A stretch of 64,000 nucleotides of DNA, from NCBI RefSeq assembly GCF_001550155.1, contig NZ_LRUF01000026.1:204463-268462 (forward strand), read 5' to 3'. The stretch comes from Pseudoalteromonas arabiensis (GTDB lineage: Bacteria > Pseudomonadota > Gammaproteobacteria > Enterobacterales > Alteromonadaceae). A program made the position numbers and the translations under genes. The notes under the pieces were generated by a model. The model was not told the DNA's origin, did no database searches, and saw only the letters and a list, made by a program, of their open reading frames with translations. The stretch's first letter is position 1. Each line of letters opens with the position of its first letter. This document shows, one piece after another, positions 9,647-18,291 of this stretch.

Positions 9647-9660
9647 TGAAAGCGCTTCCA
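9647..9660. promoter_or_regulatory. LacI-family-type operator upstream of TonB receptor (site 2)
   Basis: TGAAAGCGCTTCCA differs from the 2880 and 2936 copies at two positions. It lies 38 bases from site 1, so each of the two operons carries a pair of operators. Confidence 0.7.
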
Positions 9661-10044
9661 GAAAAGAGTAGTGTGATTTGCAGTTTACGTCAACAGCTAC
9701 ATCAATAAATTGTTATAAAAGTTACGCTAAAATTGAATGGATGTTGCTTCGTTTTTTCATGGTTTAATTCACTGTTGGGAAGATGGTTTATTAATTACTT
9801 TTATGCGGTATCAAGATAAGAAACAAGCTATCTTGGGTGAACAAAGTGACTGTGCTGTATAGTCAAAAAGAGAGAACTGGCCTTTTAATTTGGCAAATTA
9901 TGGGGGTATTACGGAGTGTTTTTCTGGTAAAAAAGTAGATTAGTTTGTGTAATCATTTTCCCTGACTGTTATGAAACTGGCTAGCTTAAATATCGTACTA
10001 TGCTACTATTTTATCTGACTTTGTTTAACAGTTAGGATGTTAGT
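9661..10044. other. Intergenic region, divergent promoters
   Basis: No gene is seen here. The region lies between the divergent TonB receptor and the exported protein at 10045 and must hold at least the promoter of the latter. I see no strong repeat or further operator copy in it. Confidence 0.5.
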
Positions 10045-10551
10045 ATGGATAGTCGTTTTTTTTCAATCAAACCAATCGAATCACTCCTTTTTTGTTTATC
10101 GCTTCTTTGTCTTTCGTCTACTTCACAGGCTGAAGAATTAAACTTAAGTTTAAAGTGTAAAGGTTCTGGCACGGTGAGTGATACGGAGACAACATTTAAG
10201 AATAGTCGCAATAAAAGTGAGCATTCGAAAGAGTTTGGTACTGAGCAAGCCATGATAAAACGACCTTTTGAAGGGGTTATGCTTGTTGAAATTCACTCAG
10301 ATAAAGGCCAAGTAAAAATACCTGTTGGTATGCTACCTCCTTTTCAAAAAGATGAAGCCTCAGATTGGTTTCCTATTCGTGAATATAAAATCACGAATAC
10401 TGAGGTAACGGGTGAGGTCAAAATCAATTTTTTAAATAAACCAAACCTTCGGATTGATCGGACAACAGGTACAATTGTTTTTGCAAGTGGGCTCAATGAA
10501 TTTTCTGGTGAGTGTGAAAAAGTTGACCCTAACGCAAAACCACTCTTTTAA
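10045..10551 (+). CDS. Exported protein of unknown function
   Basis: A 168-residue protein with an N-terminal signal peptide (hydrophobic core LLFCLSLLCLSS, probable cleavage after SQA). The mature part has two cysteines (KCKGSG and GECEK) that could form one disulfide across the domain, fitting a small periplasmic beta-rich protein. I do not recognise the family. It is followed after 29 bases by an LprI-like gene on the same strand, so they are probably co-transcribed. Confidence 0.7.
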   Translation: MDSRFFSIKPIESLLFCLSLLCLSSTSQAEELNLSLKCKGSGTVSDTETTFKNSRNKSEHSKEFGTEQAMIKRPFEGVMLVEIHSDKGQVKIPVGMLPPFQKDEASDWFPIREYKITNTEVTGEVKINFLNKPNLRIDRTTGTIVFASGLNEFSGECEKVDPNAKPLF

Positions 10552-10580
10552 CCCACAGCTAATATTAAAACGGAATTGTG

Positions 10581-11219
10581 ATGAAAAAACGGTTACTTCT
10601 ATTAGGTTTGTCTTTCTATACGTCTGTATCAATAGCGAACGCTGATGGACCTGATTTTTTTCGCGTATCGAGTGAAAACTCAATACAAATGTTTGAAAAA
10701 ATGCAAGCCAACAGCAAGTTGGTTTTACTTGTTCCTCCAGATACAAATGGTATTAAAAATTTAGGCTGCACAGGGGGCACTTCATTACAAGCATGGCAAA
10801 AAATGACAGAGCAACAAAGAGAGACGTCTAAAAATAATGCATGGTGTAATGTGGGTGTGCAAGGTAAAACTGGCTGGGTACTTAGTAAGTATTTATCCGA
10901 AGGCAACCGTATAGAAGAAACCCCTTCTTTTAATTGTAATGCGGCTCACCCCCATGAGATTGAGATATTAATCTGCGGCAATACTGAACTTATTTTATTA
11001 GATAATGAGTTAGCGTCTGTTTACCAGAATGCAATTTCAAAGGCCAAAGCAATGACTAAAGGCTCAGAAAATGTGCTCAGTGATTTAAAGCAAAAACAAA
11101 TTGGGTGGATTAAAGAGCGAAATGAGTGCTGGAAAGAAATTGGCGCAAAACTTACTTGCTCAATAAGTAAATATAAAGAACGGATTGAAGCTCTTCAAAA
11201 CTATAAAAATAAATATTAG
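10581..11219 (+). CDS. SH3-like plus LprI-type (DUF1311) exported protein
   Basis: A 212-residue exported protein with a clear signal peptide (MKKRLLLLGLSFYTSVSIANA). The central part (NAWCNVGVQGKTGWVLSKYL) looks like a bacterial SH3 domain. The C-terminal part (FNCNAAHPHEIEILICGNTE... through the cysteine near the end) matches the LprI/DUF1311 pattern of four cysteines and a helical hairpin. LprI of Mycobacterium is described as a lysozyme inhibitor; that role is not shown here. A GTG immediately upstream (10578) is a possible alternative start. Together with its neighbours it may form a small cell-envelope cluster. Confidence 0.8.
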   Translation: MKKRLLLLGLSFYTSVSIANADGPDFFRVSSENSIQMFEKMQANSKLVLLVPPDTNGIKNLGCTGGTSLQAWQKMTEQQRETSKNNAWCNVGVQGKTGWVLSKYLSEGNRIEETPSFNCNAAHPHEIEILICGNTELILLDNELASVYQNAISKAKAMTKGSENVLSDLKQKQIGWIKERNECWKEIGAKLTCSISKYKERIEALQNYKNKY

Positions 11220-11331
11220 TTGAAACAAGCACTAAAGTTGAAAAAACAGGGTGATTTACGACTCAGAAATGTAGTTGTCGTGGTGCGTGTTTAAACCATC
11301 AGTTTAGATTAATTTAGAACAAGGACTATTT

Positions 11332-12162
11332 ATGCGTTTATTGTTGACTCTATTTATGGCGCTCCTAACTGGTTGCGTGGCAATGCAAGAAAGTAAGCCG
11401 CCTCCTCAACATACGATACAAAAGTTCTCAATAAGTGAGGAACTTCCAACTTTACCCTCGGGTTCACGGTTGATCCCTGGCACTCATTTTTCAGTCATAT
11501 TTGCTGACAGCGCTGCAACGTTACTAGTTCCAGTTCCTTTTGTTGGTGAGGCTGTTACAGGGGCCATAAACTCAAGTAAAAGTGAGTCTTATAAAGAGCA
11601 TTATGTTGGTATTGATATTTTAAAATTTGCTAAAGAGGCTTTTAGTCGTAGTGAATTTTATAGTGAACAGCCACAAGCAACTAAGCTTTTTCCAGTTGCT
11701 TATGTTCAGGAATGCTTCGATGATGTATTTAGAATATCTTTAGCAATAGAAGTTGACTCAGATAATTGGGTGGGTCGATATTTATATCATATTCCAACTC
11801 ATATTCCAGTCAGTGATGTTAAAAACCCAACTCAATTAGAAGTTGAAACGCTTAGCTTCGAGCTAAATGAGGGCATGCAAAAGCTTACTGAATTAATTGA
11901 GCGAGATATAAGGGGGCAGCTTAATTCGACGAATAAAAGTGTAGATTTTGGTAGCTACTATATTTATGGCAGTAATTTGGGTGGTTTAATTACTCCGTCT
12001 GTAATGCATCTATCAGATGGTCAGTTAATTGAAGAGGGGAATGATTATGTCATATTTAGACATAGTGGAGACCCTAGTGTCGCCGGAAATGCAGGTGCTC
12101 TACTTTTTGGTGTTCATTACTTTAGAAAAGAGCAACTACACACATTCGAAGTGATAGAGTAG
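11332..12162 (+). CDS. Lipoprotein of unknown function
   Basis: A 276-residue protein with a lipoprotein signal (MRLLLTLFMALLTGC, lipobox LTGC). The mature protein has a small hydrophobic patch (ATLLVPVPFVGEAVTGAI) near residue 70 and a mixed alpha/beta remainder. I recognise no domain. It follows the LprI-like gene by 112 bases on the same strand, and a terminator lies about 120 bases after its stop. The presence of three exported genes in a row suggests a common envelope role. Confidence 0.7.
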   Translation: MRLLLTLFMALLTGCVAMQESKPPPQHTIQKFSISEELPTLPSGSRLIPGTHFSVIFADSAATLLVPVPFVGEAVTGAINSSKSESYKEHYVGIDILKFAKEAFSRSEFYSEQPQATKLFPVAYVQECFDDVFRISLAIEVDSDNWVGRYLYHIPTHIPVSDVKNPTQLEVETLSFELNEGMQKLTELIERDIRGQLNSTNKSVDFGSYYIYGSNLGGLITPSVMHLSDGQLIEEGNDYVIFRHSGDPSVAGNAGALLFGVHYFRKEQLHTFEVIE

Positions 12163-12283
12163 CCAAATTTATACTTCGAGAGTTTGACTAATATTAGATC
12201 TAGATACAGGAACGGAAGGCTTGTTTTGTTTGTCACCCCCAAATGTCAATAACTCTGGATATAATTAAATTCAAATACCCAAG

Positions 12284-12313
12284 AAGCTGTCCTAGTAATG
12301 CAACAGCTTTTTT
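12284..12313 (+). terminator. Rho-independent terminator
   Basis: Stem AAGCTGT / ACAGCTT with a 12-base loop, followed by six T residues. It lies 120 bases after the lipoprotein stop and would end the 10045-12162 transcript. Confidence 0.65.
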
Positions 12314-12408
12314 GAATAAACAAAAGTAACAAGGTGCGAAAATGGATTCGAAGTCTAGGACGCATTTTAACGCCATAGAGTGCGTAGTGGTTTCATCCTA
12401 TATTATAG

Positions 12409-12670
12409 TTATTTCTGCAACTGTTTCTTAATATACTGTAATTGCTTTTTGTGTCGTCTTTTATGCCTTTTTATAACAAGCGCACTTGTTTTAAGTTGCT
12501 TACTAAAAAATAACACCGCTAGTAATAAATTAAACAAAAGAAAAAAGCTTGATACTTTCAAGCCATTAATAGATTGGGCATAAATGTCAGTGAATGAAAT
12601 CATAAATAATGTATAAAGTGAGATTGAGATTGCTGTAATAACCAGCGCTTTAAAAACTTTTATGACTCAT
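12409..12670 (-). pseudogene. Small two-helix membrane protein, possibly frameshifted
   Basis: On the minus strand an ATG at 12670 opens MSHKSF and stops at once in a TTTTTAA. Removing one T from that run joins it in frame to a downstream stretch. The joined product would be about 84-86 residues with two hydrophobic segments (ALVITAISISLYTLFM and VSSFFLLFNLLLAVLFF) and a very basic tail (KRHKRRHKKQLQYIKKQLQK). As it stands only a 64-residue frame from 12603 is open. This may be a decayed gene, a sequencing error in a homopolymer, or chance. The family is not recognised. Confidence 0.35.
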
Positions 12671-13029
12671 GTTTTGCCGATAGATAAAAGTACACCCAGT
12701 GTTATACATGCTAAGTGACTTTTATACATTAAAAGATGAAAGATCCTATGTGTCAATTTAGAGATATGGATTAATAAGATTTATAAATAAAAGTTAATTC
12801 TGAGGGCTTTCGCCTAATGATTAGCTTTAAAACCTACCAAGCAGGCAAGTCTCTCATATTCATTTGGCAGTTTTTACCAATGAAAAACCTAATAATTTGT
12901 ACTTAAAAAACACATTAAAGTTAAATTTATGTAAATATTTTCTTGCTTTCGTACCTGTTTGGTCTATGTTTTTGGTCGGAGGTCACTCCTCCAACCTGAT
13001 AGATAAAATTACAATCAACAGGAACACAC

Positions 13030-13896
13030 ATGAAAATAAAAACACTCTCACTAGTGCCAGCTTTAGTGTTGGCAGCGGGTATCAGCCACAGTGCTTTTGC
13101 TGCGCAAGGAGTCGCGTTTGTGCACGGTACAGGCCAGCAAAGCGATGCGTATAATGACTATTGGACTGGTAGCTTTGTCGACACGGTTCGTCAAGGTTTA
13201 CCCAATAGCAGTAATTACACCGTCATTAATTGTGATTTTGAGCAGTATATGTGGGCAGATGCGGCATCTGGTTGTTTAGCGGGGCAGCTTACTACATTTA
13301 TCAATAATAAAAACATCACCGATTTAACCCTGATCACTCATTCTAACGGCGGTAATGTGGTGCGTTGGATTTTATCTAACCCAACATGGGATAGCCGTTA
13401 TCCAAATATTATTAGCAAAGTCACGCGTACTATTGCCCTGGCTCCTTCAAGTGGTGGTACGCCTTTGGCTGATGCGGTTATTGCAGGTAATTCGTTTGAG
13501 CAAAGCTTGGGTTGGCTGTTAGGTTATGGCAACGATGCGGTTAAGCAACAACAGGTGTCTTGGATGGCGTCGTATAACGCACAGTGGCTATACGGCACAC
13601 CGAACCGCCCGAGCTTACCGTCTCGATTTGAAACTGTGGTAGGTAGTGACGTTGAATCAGCTGTATGGGACAGCGACAGTTATTGTGGCGGCTATCAAAA
13701 TCAAGTGGGTCTTGAAGTAACACAAAACTGGTTAGACAGCTGCTCAGATGGTTTTTTAAATTGCAGTTCTCAGTCGTTAGCTGGGGTGGTGTGGTTTACC
13801 GATAAATCACGAACTCAAGGTAGCGAACCTTTGAGCCATCAGCAAAGTCGTCGCAATTGTTTTGGCTTACCAAACATACTTAAAAATCGAATTTAG
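13030..13896 (+). CDS. Secreted lipase/esterase, alpha/beta hydrolase
   Basis: A 288-residue protein with a signal peptide (cleavage near AFAA, residue 25). The mature part opens with the oxyanion-loop motif FVHGTG (residues 30-35). The nucleophile elbow is THSNGGN (Ser105), a GxSxG variant with His-Ser-Asn, which places it with PGAP1/LipA-like lipases. His270 in EPLSHQQ is the probable catalytic base. Six or more cysteines in the mature part suggest disulfides, as expected for a secreted enzyme. It sits 10 bases upstream of the DUF4785-like gene, and both end at the terminator at 15011-15042. Substrate range cannot be read from sequence. Confidence 0.85.
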   Translation: MKIKTLSLVPALVLAAGISHSAFAAQGVAFVHGTGQQSDAYNDYWTGSFVDTVRQGLPNSSNYTVINCDFEQYMWADAASGCLAGQLTTFINNKNITDLTLITHSNGGNVVRWILSNPTWDSRYPNIISKVTRTIALAPSSGGTPLADAVIAGNSFEQSLGWLLGYGNDAVKQQQVSWMASYNAQWLYGTPNRPSLPSRFETVVGSDVESAVWDSDSYCGGYQNQVGLEVTQNWLDSCSDGFLNCSSQSLAGVVWFTDKSRTQGSEPLSHQQSRRNCFGLPNILKNRI

Positions 13897-13906
13897 GAGC
13901 TAAGCC

Positions 13907-14989
13907 ATGATTAATAAGTTAACCACACTTTGTGCTGCAATGATGCTTGTAAGCACGGCGACGTATGCTAATGAGCAAACGGTTTATCAATTTCCTCAGG
14001 TGCAATCTTCATCTGCGGTGCAGTTACACATGCTTGAAAAAGATAGTGTTGAGTATTGGCAGAAGGTTTCGGGCAAAGAGCTTAAGCGCGGTGTGCCACT
14101 GTATGTAAACCAAGTAGATAATTTTATTCGTATCGCGCCAAAAGCACGTTTTGATAGTGGTGAAGTGTTTAAGCCTGATGATTTACAGCTCGATAAGTTA
14201 TCAATCAGAGATGCAAACTCGCAGCTGTTATCAGTACAAGCTGCTGCGTCACAACAAAAAATGCAAAATGCTGGATTTAATGATGGTAGTGTAGGGCTTA
14301 GGCTTGGTCAGGTAGGTGCTAAGGCAATGTTGAAAACAAGCCAAGCCCTAAACGACAGCGATACTTATTTAGTACATGTAATTGAAAAAGGCTCACGTAA
14401 TGCCTTACATGCTAAAACACAGTTTAAAGTGGAAGATCAGCAGCAACGTTTAGGCATACAGTTAAGTATGGGTCAAAAGCGCTTTAAAGATAAGCAGGTA
14501 AAACTAAGTTTATACAGCCCTAAAGGCGAGCAGCTTGATGTGCGTTATGAAAATGGTGAAGCGGTGCTTAAATACCCACTTGAAACCCTAGGTGCCGTAA
14601 ATGGTTACTATGAACTTGAGGCAAGTGTTAAAGCGGTGGTAAATGGGCAAATAGTTAAACGCTCTATAAAAATGCCGTTTGTGCACAGTTCGCAAACCAT
14701 CACTATGGATAACGCGAAAGTGACAGCTCTTGGTAATAACCAATACCAAGCTCAGGTACCTGTGCAAGTAACCGATGCTGGCCGCTACGCGATTCGTGCA
14801 ACGTTAACAGGCATGGGCGATAAAGGTAAACGTGTAAAGCTTGCAACGGTTGAGGTCGCAAAGCAGATTAATGGTCAAGATAACTTTATGATGCCGTTTT
14901 CTGTGACTAAAGCTGCCAAAGCACCATTTGAGTTGGTGGATATTGAACTTACCGATCAAACACGAATGTTAAAGTTTGCAGGAGAATAA
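13907..14989 (+). CDS. DUF4785-like exported protein, lipase partner
   Basis: A 360-residue exported protein (signal peptide ending near TYAN). It appears to contain two or three beta-sandwich domains: a first half containing QLHMLEKDSVEYWQ and IRIAPKARF, and a second half with repeated beta strands (FKDKQVKLSLYSPKGEQL, YQAQVPVQVTDAGRYAIRAT). This resembles DUF4785 proteins, whose role is unknown. It has a GGAGC ribosome site and follows the lipase by 10 bases. Tight coupling suggests it helps the lipase fold, anchors it, or is a co-secreted accessory; this is inference. Confidence 0.7.
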   Translation: MINKLTTLCAAMMLVSTATYANEQTVYQFPQVQSSSAVQLHMLEKDSVEYWQKVSGKELKRGVPLYVNQVDNFIRIAPKARFDSGEVFKPDDLQLDKLSIRDANSQLLSVQAAASQQKMQNAGFNDGSVGLRLGQVGAKAMLKTSQALNDSDTYLVHVIEKGSRNALHAKTQFKVEDQQQRLGIQLSMGQKRFKDKQVKLSLYSPKGEQLDVRYENGEAVLKYPLETLGAVNGYYELEASVKAVVNGQIVKRSIKMPFVHSSQTITMDNAKVTALGNNQYQAQVPVQVTDAGRYAIRATLTGMGDKGKRVKLATVEVAKQINGQDNFMMPFSVTKAAKAPFELVDIELTDQTRMLKFAGE

Positions 14990-15010
14990 AGGTCAAGCAA
15001 TATGCAATGG

Positions 15011-15042
15011 GTTGGAGGTTGTAGTGCAACCTCCGACTTTTT
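15011..15042 (+). terminator. Strong rho-independent terminator of the lipase operon
   Basis: An 11-bp stem with one G-T pair (GTTGGAGGTTG / CAACCTCCGAC), a five-base loop and five T residues, 21 bases after the DUF4785-like stop. Confidence 0.9.
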
Positions 15043-15104
15043 AGGGATTATTGATAGCCGCTTTAGGGAATTATTTAGCGAGTATGAATACGCTGGTAAT
15101 GGAT

Positions 15105-17807
15105 TTATTCGTTATTCGCCAAAACGGGTATTTCTGTCATTGTGGTTACTATTTTTTCAATACATGCGTGTTTGTCTACAATCCACAGTCCGTAACTTAT
15201 GGGTAGCATTTCAATGCCAGCACGTTTGAATCGTTTGTAGGTGTTTAGCTCAAAAAAAGTGGCCCAAGGGCCAGGAAAACCAATCAGATCAACTGCTAAG
15301 TAGCGGCCATTGTAACGACATAAAATATCAACTTCTGTGCCAGCAATTGTGTAACCTGGCCATGTTTCAATAGCTCGTTTATTCAGTTCATTGATTACCT
15401 CATGCTGAAATTGATCAAGTTGGTTATGAACAGAGTGTTTAGCTTCAAATTCACTGATGCTTGTAAGGTACTTTTGTAATAGGTTTTGTTTGGGAAGTTG
15501 GGTTGCATCAACCGATAAAAATAGCACTTGTAGTTGGCGTGCTCGGGTGATTGTGACGTTAAAAACATCCGCTTTATTTAAATAGGCTGCGGCTCGTTTA
15601 GATTCATTGTCGAGTGAAAAAGAGATCAACATTATATCTCTTTCTTCGCCCTGAAAGCCAAACGGGGTAGCGGCACGTATTTTATGTTTTGTTATCTCCG
15701 ATTCACTAAAGGTTGTGGCTATTTCTTTAGCTATGTCGTCGGCTTGTTGCCTAAACGGTGAAATTACCCCTATGCTATGGTTAACCCCCGTTTTTTCATC
15801 TTCCTGTATTTGTGTTTTTATAAACTCTATAACACTCAAGGTTTCTCGATGATTTACCCCTGTTTTATTTCTTATACCGTTAATGCGTTTTACATGTAAA
15901 TAGCCACTGCTGGTACAGGGCTTATGTTGCATTACATTTAATTTATTTTGATAAAAGTGCTGGTTACTAAAGTGAATAAGCTCTGGCTTACTTCTAAAGT
16001 GTTCATCAAGAAATGCAATGTCTGCTTGGCTATTAATTGAGTTCAGTGCTAAATCTAAAATTGAGTTATCACGATAACTTACTACACCTTGGCTATTATG
16101 GGATAAGTTATGTTGTGTTTTAAAATGTGCTTCTTTATGTTTTGCCAAAAAAGAGTAGTGTCTTAATTGTTTAGTATCGCCTACGATGAGTGCTCTTTTT
16201 GCGCGATAAAGGGCAGGAACACAACTACTAATATTACATTGAGTTGCTTCATCAATAATAACAAGATCAAACATTTCTGCTTTTAGTGGCAGAACACGGT
16301 GTAAGGTATTTAAGCTCACTAACCACACTGGAAATGCAGACAAAAGCGCACTGTACTCAATATTATCAAATAACTCGAACTGTCGTTTTGATGTGCGGCT
16401 ACGTATTGCTTTATTAAAGGCTTGCAGAGACTGGCGCTGTGTTTCTACAAGTGTTTTAAGGTTTTTGAGTTTCAGTGCATTTAAATAGTTACTCGCGAGT
16501 AACTCTCTTTGCATATGTTGCGTGTTTATTTTATCTAAGGCTGACCACTGCTTTGTTAGTTGTTGAATTTTGCTTTTCACTAAAGTTAAGTAAAGGCGCT
16601 TTAGCCATTGAGGCGATTTGTCTTCAATATTTTTTAACCGTTGTCCTCTAATAATCGCTTTTTCACAAAACTTTAGGAAGCGTAGCTCTAGCGTATTTAA
16701 TTGGCTGTTGAGCTGTGTAAGCTCTTGCTCACATTCATTGGGCTCTTTATTTAATTCATTTGAAAAATAGCCTGCTAGTAAAGATTCTAAATAATCTTTT
16801 AGCTTCGATAAAAATGCGTTTTGACCCGCTCTTATAGAGATATCACTTAAGTTGAAGTTTTCATCGAGTTTACTGGCAATGACGTCTAAAGCCGCATCAT
16901 TATTTGCGACAACAAGCACTGACTGACCCCTTGCTATGTGCTCAGCAGCAACAGCGGCTATAGTGTAGCTTTTACCTGTTCCTGGCGGGCCAGATACACA
17001 CCCTAATGAGCTATTAGCAGCAATTTCAATCACCTTTTTCTGCGAAGAGGAGAGCAATCCTGGCAAGTAATTAAATTTTAGTTGTGCTGCGTTACCAGTT
17101 GTATTTGTATGGCTAAACAGACTAGCCAGTGGGGCAGGCAATGTGTTTGAAGCTGTAATTTCTTCTAACTCATGGAGTATACCGCGAGAGCTTCTTGAGC
17201 GCTCAACAAAGGTAAGCATAGATACCGGTAATAACGAGGCTGTTTTTCTTTTTAGAGCACGCAGAATGGCGCCTGCATCTGTAAGCTCGGGATAGTTAAG
17301 TAACTCAAGTAGGTTAAGCTCAACAGGGCTGCCTTTGAGTCGTGAAGTCCAATAATGAGGTGATTGAATATCTACAGAGTTTGTAATGTGATGAACTGAG
17401 TCTTCCTCAGGCATCAGTAGTTGAATCAACGGTTCATTGACTTCAGGTACTGGGTTATTAGTTGAAAAGTAATAATCTTCACCGTCTTTTTCTATGCTTG
17501 CTTCGTTGAATAAAATAGGGGAAACAACCGATTTCATTTCACCTTTTATGTCTAATTTACCAACGAGAATAAACCTGACATAAAGCAAAACCCGCTCGCG
17601 TTGATATATTTCAACACGTTTAACCATTTGCTCGGCAAATTCGCTAGGCAATGGAAGCCGAGGTAAAAAGCCTGAGCCCAGCTCATCTTTTCCTTCGAGA
17701 ACGAAACTATCTTCCTTTTTTAACTTATTGAGATTCCATAAATTAAGGTCCGCGCTATCTTCTTTATAGCAATCTCGGTAATAAGAAAGGATGTTTTGAA
17801 GGTTCAA
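15105..17807 (-). CDS. SF1 (UPF1/DNA2-like) helicase with C-terminal nuclease-like domain
   Basis: A 900-residue cytoplasmic protein. The Walker A motif GPPGTGKS lies at residues 273-280, followed by the DEAT Walker B-type motif (LVIIDEATQC), the QLRHYS and EHFRS helicase motifs, GVISPFRQQ, FGFQGEERD and the C-terminal VTITRARQ arginine motif. Between motifs I and II sits a helical insertion of about 200 residues (NEPNECEQELTQLNSQ...). The last 90 residues (AGTEVDILCRYNGRYLAVDLIGFPG ... RAGIEMLPISYGLW) resemble the PD-(D/E)XK-like tail of DUF559/Vsr-type helicase fusions, with VDLIG where E-x-K is usual. It stands alone, with no partner genes. The likely role is nucleic-acid repair, RNA/DNA hybrid processing or defence; the sequence does not decide. 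Confidence 0.85.
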   Translation of the reverse strand: MNLQNILSYYRDCYKEDSADLNLWNLNKLKKEDSFVLEGKDELGSGFLPRLPLPSEFAEQMVKRVEIYQRERVLLYVRFILVGKLDIKGEMKSVVSPILFNEASIEKDGEDYYFSTNNPVPEVNEPLIQLLMPEEDSVHHITNSVDIQSPHYWTSRLKGSPVELNLLELLNYPELTDAGAILRALKRKTASLLPVSMLTFVERSRSSRGILHELEEITASNTLPAPLASLFSHTNTTGNAAQLKFNYLPGLLSSSQKKVIEIAANSSLGCVSGPPGTGKSYTIAAVAAEHIARGQSVLVVANNDAALDVIASKLDENFNLSDISIRAGQNAFLSKLKDYLESLLAGYFSNELNKEPNECEQELTQLNSQLNTLELRFLKFCEKAIIRGQRLKNIEDKSPQWLKRLYLTLVKSKIQQLTKQWSALDKINTQHMQRELLASNYLNALKLKNLKTLVETQRQSLQAFNKAIRSRTSKRQFELFDNIEYSALLSAFPVWLVSLNTLHRVLPLKAEMFDLVIIDEATQCNISSCVPALYRAKRALIVGDTKQLRHYSFLAKHKEAHFKTQHNLSHNSQGVVSYRDNSILDLALNSINSQADIAFLDEHFRSKPELIHFSNQHFYQNKLNVMQHKPCTSSGYLHVKRINGIRNKTGVNHRETLSVIEFIKTQIQEDEKTGVNHSIGVISPFRQQADDIAKEIATTFSESEITKHKIRAATPFGFQGEERDIMLISFSLDNESKRAAAYLNKADVFNVTITRARQLQVLFLSVDATQLPKQNLLQKYLTSISEFEAKHSVHNQLDQFQHEVINELNKRAIETWPGYTIAGTEVDILCRYNGRYLAVDLIGFPGPWATFFELNTYKRFKRAGIEMLPISYGLWIVDKHACIEKIVTTMTEIPVLANNE

Positions 17808-18162
17808 GATTAAATTCCATTTTTAAAAGTCAGTTTGCTGGTAATTTATAACATAAAACTTGGCGTTAATAGTGAGATTAACAGTAGATATCGGCATAGA
17901 TCATACAAGTTTTGCTTGTAAAAAGTGTTACATCCGCTTTGGCAGATACTTGAAAGAAGTCACTGTAGTGGTTAACCATTTTTGGCCACCTCGTTATAAG
18001 TATTTCCAATACTGTTTTTTAGTATTGGCATCGTTTTAACGTAGGCCTTTTGAGTAATTTCAAATAGGTGAGTTCTCAGTGTTTAAAATTTACAGAACAA
18101 GATTACCTTACATTTTCACAAATTGGCTACTGAGCCTAGCGCTAGATAACCACAATTAAAGC

Positions 18163-18180
18163 GCTCTACAAGAGCTTTTT
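18163..18180 (+). terminator. Orphan terminator-like hairpin
   Basis: GCTCT-ACA-AGAGC followed by five T residues, preceded by AAAGC. No plus-strand gene lies between this and the terminator at 15011-15042, so it would end an unannotated short transcript or act as an attenuator. Short stem, so uncertain. Confidence 0.4.
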
Positions 18181-18272
18181 CATTGGGGATGAATACCCAT
18201 TAGTACGATCATAATAGTGCAAGATTTTTCAATCGACATCTAGCTCTTTTATTTCTATTTATTTATAATATT

Positions 18273-18291
18273 ACAAATGATAATAATTTTT
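18273..18291. promoter_or_regulatory. Fur box upstream of siderophore receptor
   Basis: The 19-mer ACAAATGATAATAATTTTT matches the E. coli Fur consensus at 13 of 19 positions, including the core AATGATAAT. It lies 86 bases upstream of the receptor start, so iron repression is expected. Confidence 0.65.

Larger units (their letters stand above)
12163..13029. other. Long, mostly non-coding region with a terminator and a decayed small gene
   Basis: This 867-base stretch contains the terminator at 12284-12313 and the possibly frameshifted small membrane protein at 12409-12670. Just upstream of the lipase there is a short hairpin (TTGG..GGAG / CTCC.CCAA, about 12972-12994). Nothing else in it looks coding. 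Confidence 0.5.

Noticed and set aside
2880..9660. Repeated 14-mers considered as a mobile or CRISPR-like repeat
   Set aside because: The copies are palindromic, placed in promoters and have no repeating spacer structure; they fit operators.
12864..13154. Plus-strand reading frame of 96 residues overlapping the lipase start
   Set aside because: It is in another frame over the lipase signal peptide and has no ribosome site or recognisable product.
15002..15229. Plus-strand frame after the lipase operon
   Set aside because: It begins within the terminator hairpin and overlaps the helicase 3' end antisense; no domain or signal.
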